A stretch of DNA of 8,442 nt, taken from the NCBI GenBank assembly GCA_000436035.1, contig FR893303.1, forward strand, positions 1 to 8,442, in the 5' to 3' direction. The notes under the pieces were generated by a model. It worked only from the letters and a program-made list of their open reading frames with translations, was not told the origin of the DNA and searched no databases. This DNA comes from Prevotella sp. CAG:732. GTDB lineage: Bacteria > Bacteroidota > Bacteroidia > Bacteroidales > Bacteroidaceae. Below, one piece after another: positions 7,150-8,442 of the stretch (position 1 is its first letter; each line of letters opens with the position of its first letter). The translations under genes were made by a program, and so were the position numbers.

Positions 7150-8140
7150 ACTCATCAACGTGAGTACTTGCTCCACCTTCTGCTCCATCGGTTGAAGAGC
7201 ATCTACCCAATGGATGGTGAAACCTCGGCGTTCCATACCTCGGAACCAAGTCATCTGACGTTTGGCAAACTGATGGATGGCGATTTCCAAACCTCTCACC
7301 ATCTCCTCGTAGGTTGTCTTGCCAATGACGTATTCTGTGATAAACTTGTATTCTAAGCCATAATAGATGAGGTTTTCGGCAGGAATTCCGCTGTCCAATG
7401 TTAACGGCAGGAATGCCGCTGTCCAAGAGTCCCTTGATTTCATCCACCATTCCTTCCTCTAAACGCTGATGAAGTCGGCGTGTGATTTTCTCTCGGCGTG
7501 CATCACGGTCGATGTTGACACCGATGATGAGCGAATCGACAGCCGGCAACTCTCGTTCGGGCATCGGATGCTCCAAGTTGTAGGATTCTATCTCGATGGC
7601 ACGTATCGCTCGCTGTGCAGTATCTACATCTGTGCGATTGTGCATATTGCTGCCCGTCTTTGCCTTCAAGTCCTTCAACATCACGGTCAGTTCTTCCAAA
7701 GACTTGCCTTCCAACTGCTTACGCAATTCAGGATTCTGAGGGACAGGAGACAGATGATAGCCTTTCAGTACAGATTCAATATAGAGTCCTGTGCCTCCAC
7801 ACAATATCGGGAGCACATGGCGACGCTGGATGTCTTGATAGGCATCATAGAAATCTTGCTGATATTGAAAGAGATTGTACTTGGTTCCTGGCTCGCAGAT
7901 GTCTATCAAATGATAGGGAATCACTTTGTCAGTCACGGTATAGTCTGCCAAATCCTTACCAGTACCAATGTCCATACCACGATACACTTGACGGCTATCG
8001 GCACTGATAATCTCAGCCCCCACAGTTGTCCCACCCCAAGAAGACGCATCCATCGCATCAATCTTGGCAGCAAGGGCAGCGGCAAGACTTGTTTTTCCAC
8101 TTGCCGTAGGTCCCAGTATGGTTATCATAGAATGTTTCAT
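7141..8140 (-). pseudogene. miaA: tRNA dimethylallyltransferase MiaA, frameshifted
   Basis: MiaA adds a dimethylallyl group to A37 of tRNAs that read UNN codons. From ATG 8140 the frame shows the P-loop GPTASGKTS (10-18), ISADSRQVYRGMDIGTGK (45-62), PYHLID (75-80), GGTGLYI (115-121) and the basic region INIDRDARREKITRRL-like around 209-223. After about residue 247 it goes out of frame and continues to a stop near 7148. The true C-terminus (ENLIYYGLEYKFITEYV, then KRQMTWFRGMERR) is in another frame and ends at 7141. A 28-base imperfect tandem duplication (7371-7426) causes this; subtracting 28 bases gives 972, exactly 324 codons (323 residues), near the family norm. The longer upstream frame from 8266 is rejected because it crosses the promoter and the gap terminator. 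About 13 extra residues lie at 29-41. An alternative start is ATG 8128. True mutation versus sequence artefact is undecided. Confidence 0.85.
7371..7426. repeat. 28-base imperfect tandem duplication inside miaA
   Basis: Copies lie at 7371-7398 and 7399-7426 with 24 of 28 positions identical. On the plus strand they share CGGCAGGAAT and CCGCTGTCCAA and differ at unit positions 1, 5, 6 and 17. The unit encodes LDSGIPA plus a few residues. Twenty-eight is not a multiple of three, so one copy shifts the frame. Confidence 0.9.
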
Positions 8141-8144
8141 AGCG

Positions 8145-8175
8145 CAAAGATACGGCAAAATAAGGAAAGAACAAA
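8145..8175 (-). promoter_or_regulatory. Bacteroidota-type promoter of miaA
   Basis: On the minus strand TTTG (8175-8172), 19 bases, then TATCTTTG (8152-8145) match the -33/-7 consensus with the same spacing as the glycogen operon promoter. The -7 box ends only 4 bases before ATG 8140, so the message should be nearly leaderless, or translation may begin at ATG 8128. Confidence 0.75.
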
Positions 8176-8248
8176 ATAAAAAGAAAGAAAAATAGACTTT
8201 TGCCCCAAAAAGAGTAAGAACACGGGCAAGATAGCTAGGTACAGAAAC

Positions 8249-8285
8249 AAAAAAGCCGCCCAGCATTGAAAAAATGCTGGACGAC
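8249..8285 (-). terminator. Intrinsic terminator of gap
   Basis: CCAGCATT (8260-8267) pairs with AATGCTGG (8273-8280) around a 5-base loop, with extra pairs at the base of the stem after a mismatch. On the minus strand the stem is followed by TTTTTT (8254-8249). It lies about 30 bases after the gap stop and separates gap from the miaA promoter. Confidence 0.85.
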
Positions 8286-8314
8286 CATATACTTAATCGT
8301 TAAGAGGCAACGAA

Positions 8315-8442
8315 TTAACCGTTGTGCTTCTTCATGATCTTGATCAACTCAACAACCTTGTGTGAGTAACCAATCTCGTTGTCATACCAAGAAACAACTT
8401 TAACGAAGTTGTCTGTCAAGTAAACACCTGCGTTAGCGTCGA
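8315..8442 (-). CDS. gap: Glyceraldehyde-3-phosphate dehydrogenase, last 41 residues (5' end outside window)
   Basis: Reading the minus strand from the right edge to TAA at 8317-8315 gives 41 residues containing VKVVSWYDNEIGYSHKVVEL. This is the highly conserved C-terminal end of bacterial GAPDH, with the Trp-Tyr-Asp-Asn-Glu segment and the final helix. The enzyme oxidises glyceraldehyde 3-phosphate to 1,3-bisphosphoglycerate with NAD(P)+ in cytoplasmic glycolysis. The catalytic Cys and NAD-binding domain lie outside the window. A strong terminator follows, so it is probably not cotranscribed with miaA. The ending KKHNG is consistent with Bacteroidota GAPDH. This stretch is too short to tell paralogues apart. 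Confidence 0.93.
   Translation of the reverse strand, partial: DANAGVYLTDNFVKVVSWYDNEIGYSHKVVELIKIMKKHNG

Noticed and set aside
7148..7398. Programmed ribosomal frameshift in miaA
   Set aside because: No convincing slippery site or downstream structure was seen, and the 28-base duplication fully explains the frame change.
8141..8266. N-terminal extension of miaA with a hydrophobic stretch, resembling a signal or membrane segment
   Set aside because: It would translate through the miaA promoter and the gap terminator; MiaA normally begins just before the P-loop.
1..8442. CRISPR arrays, tRNA or rRNA genes, insertion sequences
   Set aside because: None were seen: no regularly spaced repeats, cloverleaf signatures, transposase motifs or terminal inverted repeats were recognised.

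Overview
The window most likely comes from a gut or oral Bacteroidota, probably Prevotella/Segatella. The grounds are Bacteroidota-type promoters (TTTG, 19 bases, TAnnTTTG), AT-rich leaders mostly without Shine-Dalgarno sites, a secreted GH28-type protein with a C-terminal sorting-like domain, and the protein sequences themselves. This rests on reading the sequence and recalling families; no database was searched.

Layout. Bases 1-949 (+) hold the 3' part of a GH28-like pectin hydrolase gene. Bases 950-1187 hold two hairpin terminators at a convergent junction. Bases 1188-5876 (-) hold a three-gene glycogen/alpha-glucan operon in transcription order: a GH133-type glycogen debranching enzyme, a GT4 glycogen-synthase-like glycosyltransferase, and a GH57 alpha-amylase-like protein. 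The promoter lies at 5924-5954 and the terminator at about 1083-1126. Bases 6122-7054 (-) hold a diacylglycerol-kinase-like lipid kinase, followed by a hairpin. Bases 7141-8140 (-) hold miaA, broken by a 28-base imperfect tandem duplication. Bases 8315-8442 (-) hold the 3' end of gap (GAPDH), followed by a strong terminator.

How the genes work together. The operon would handle intracellular glycogen: one enzyme extends chains, one removes branches, and a GH57-fold protein acts on or binds the polymer. By motif alignment, however, two of the three have altered catalytic residues. GH57 has Ser where the nucleophile Glu is expected and Glu where the acid Asp is expected. The debranching enzyme has Asn where the T-W-M-D acid is expected. 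The GH57 protein also ends in a coiled coil and a Lys/Ala-rich, histone-H1-like tail. The cassette may therefore bind or scaffold glycogen as much as cleave it, and it is the best candidate here for under-described biology. The other main observation is the miaA frameshift: removing one 28-base copy restores a single 323-residue reading frame.
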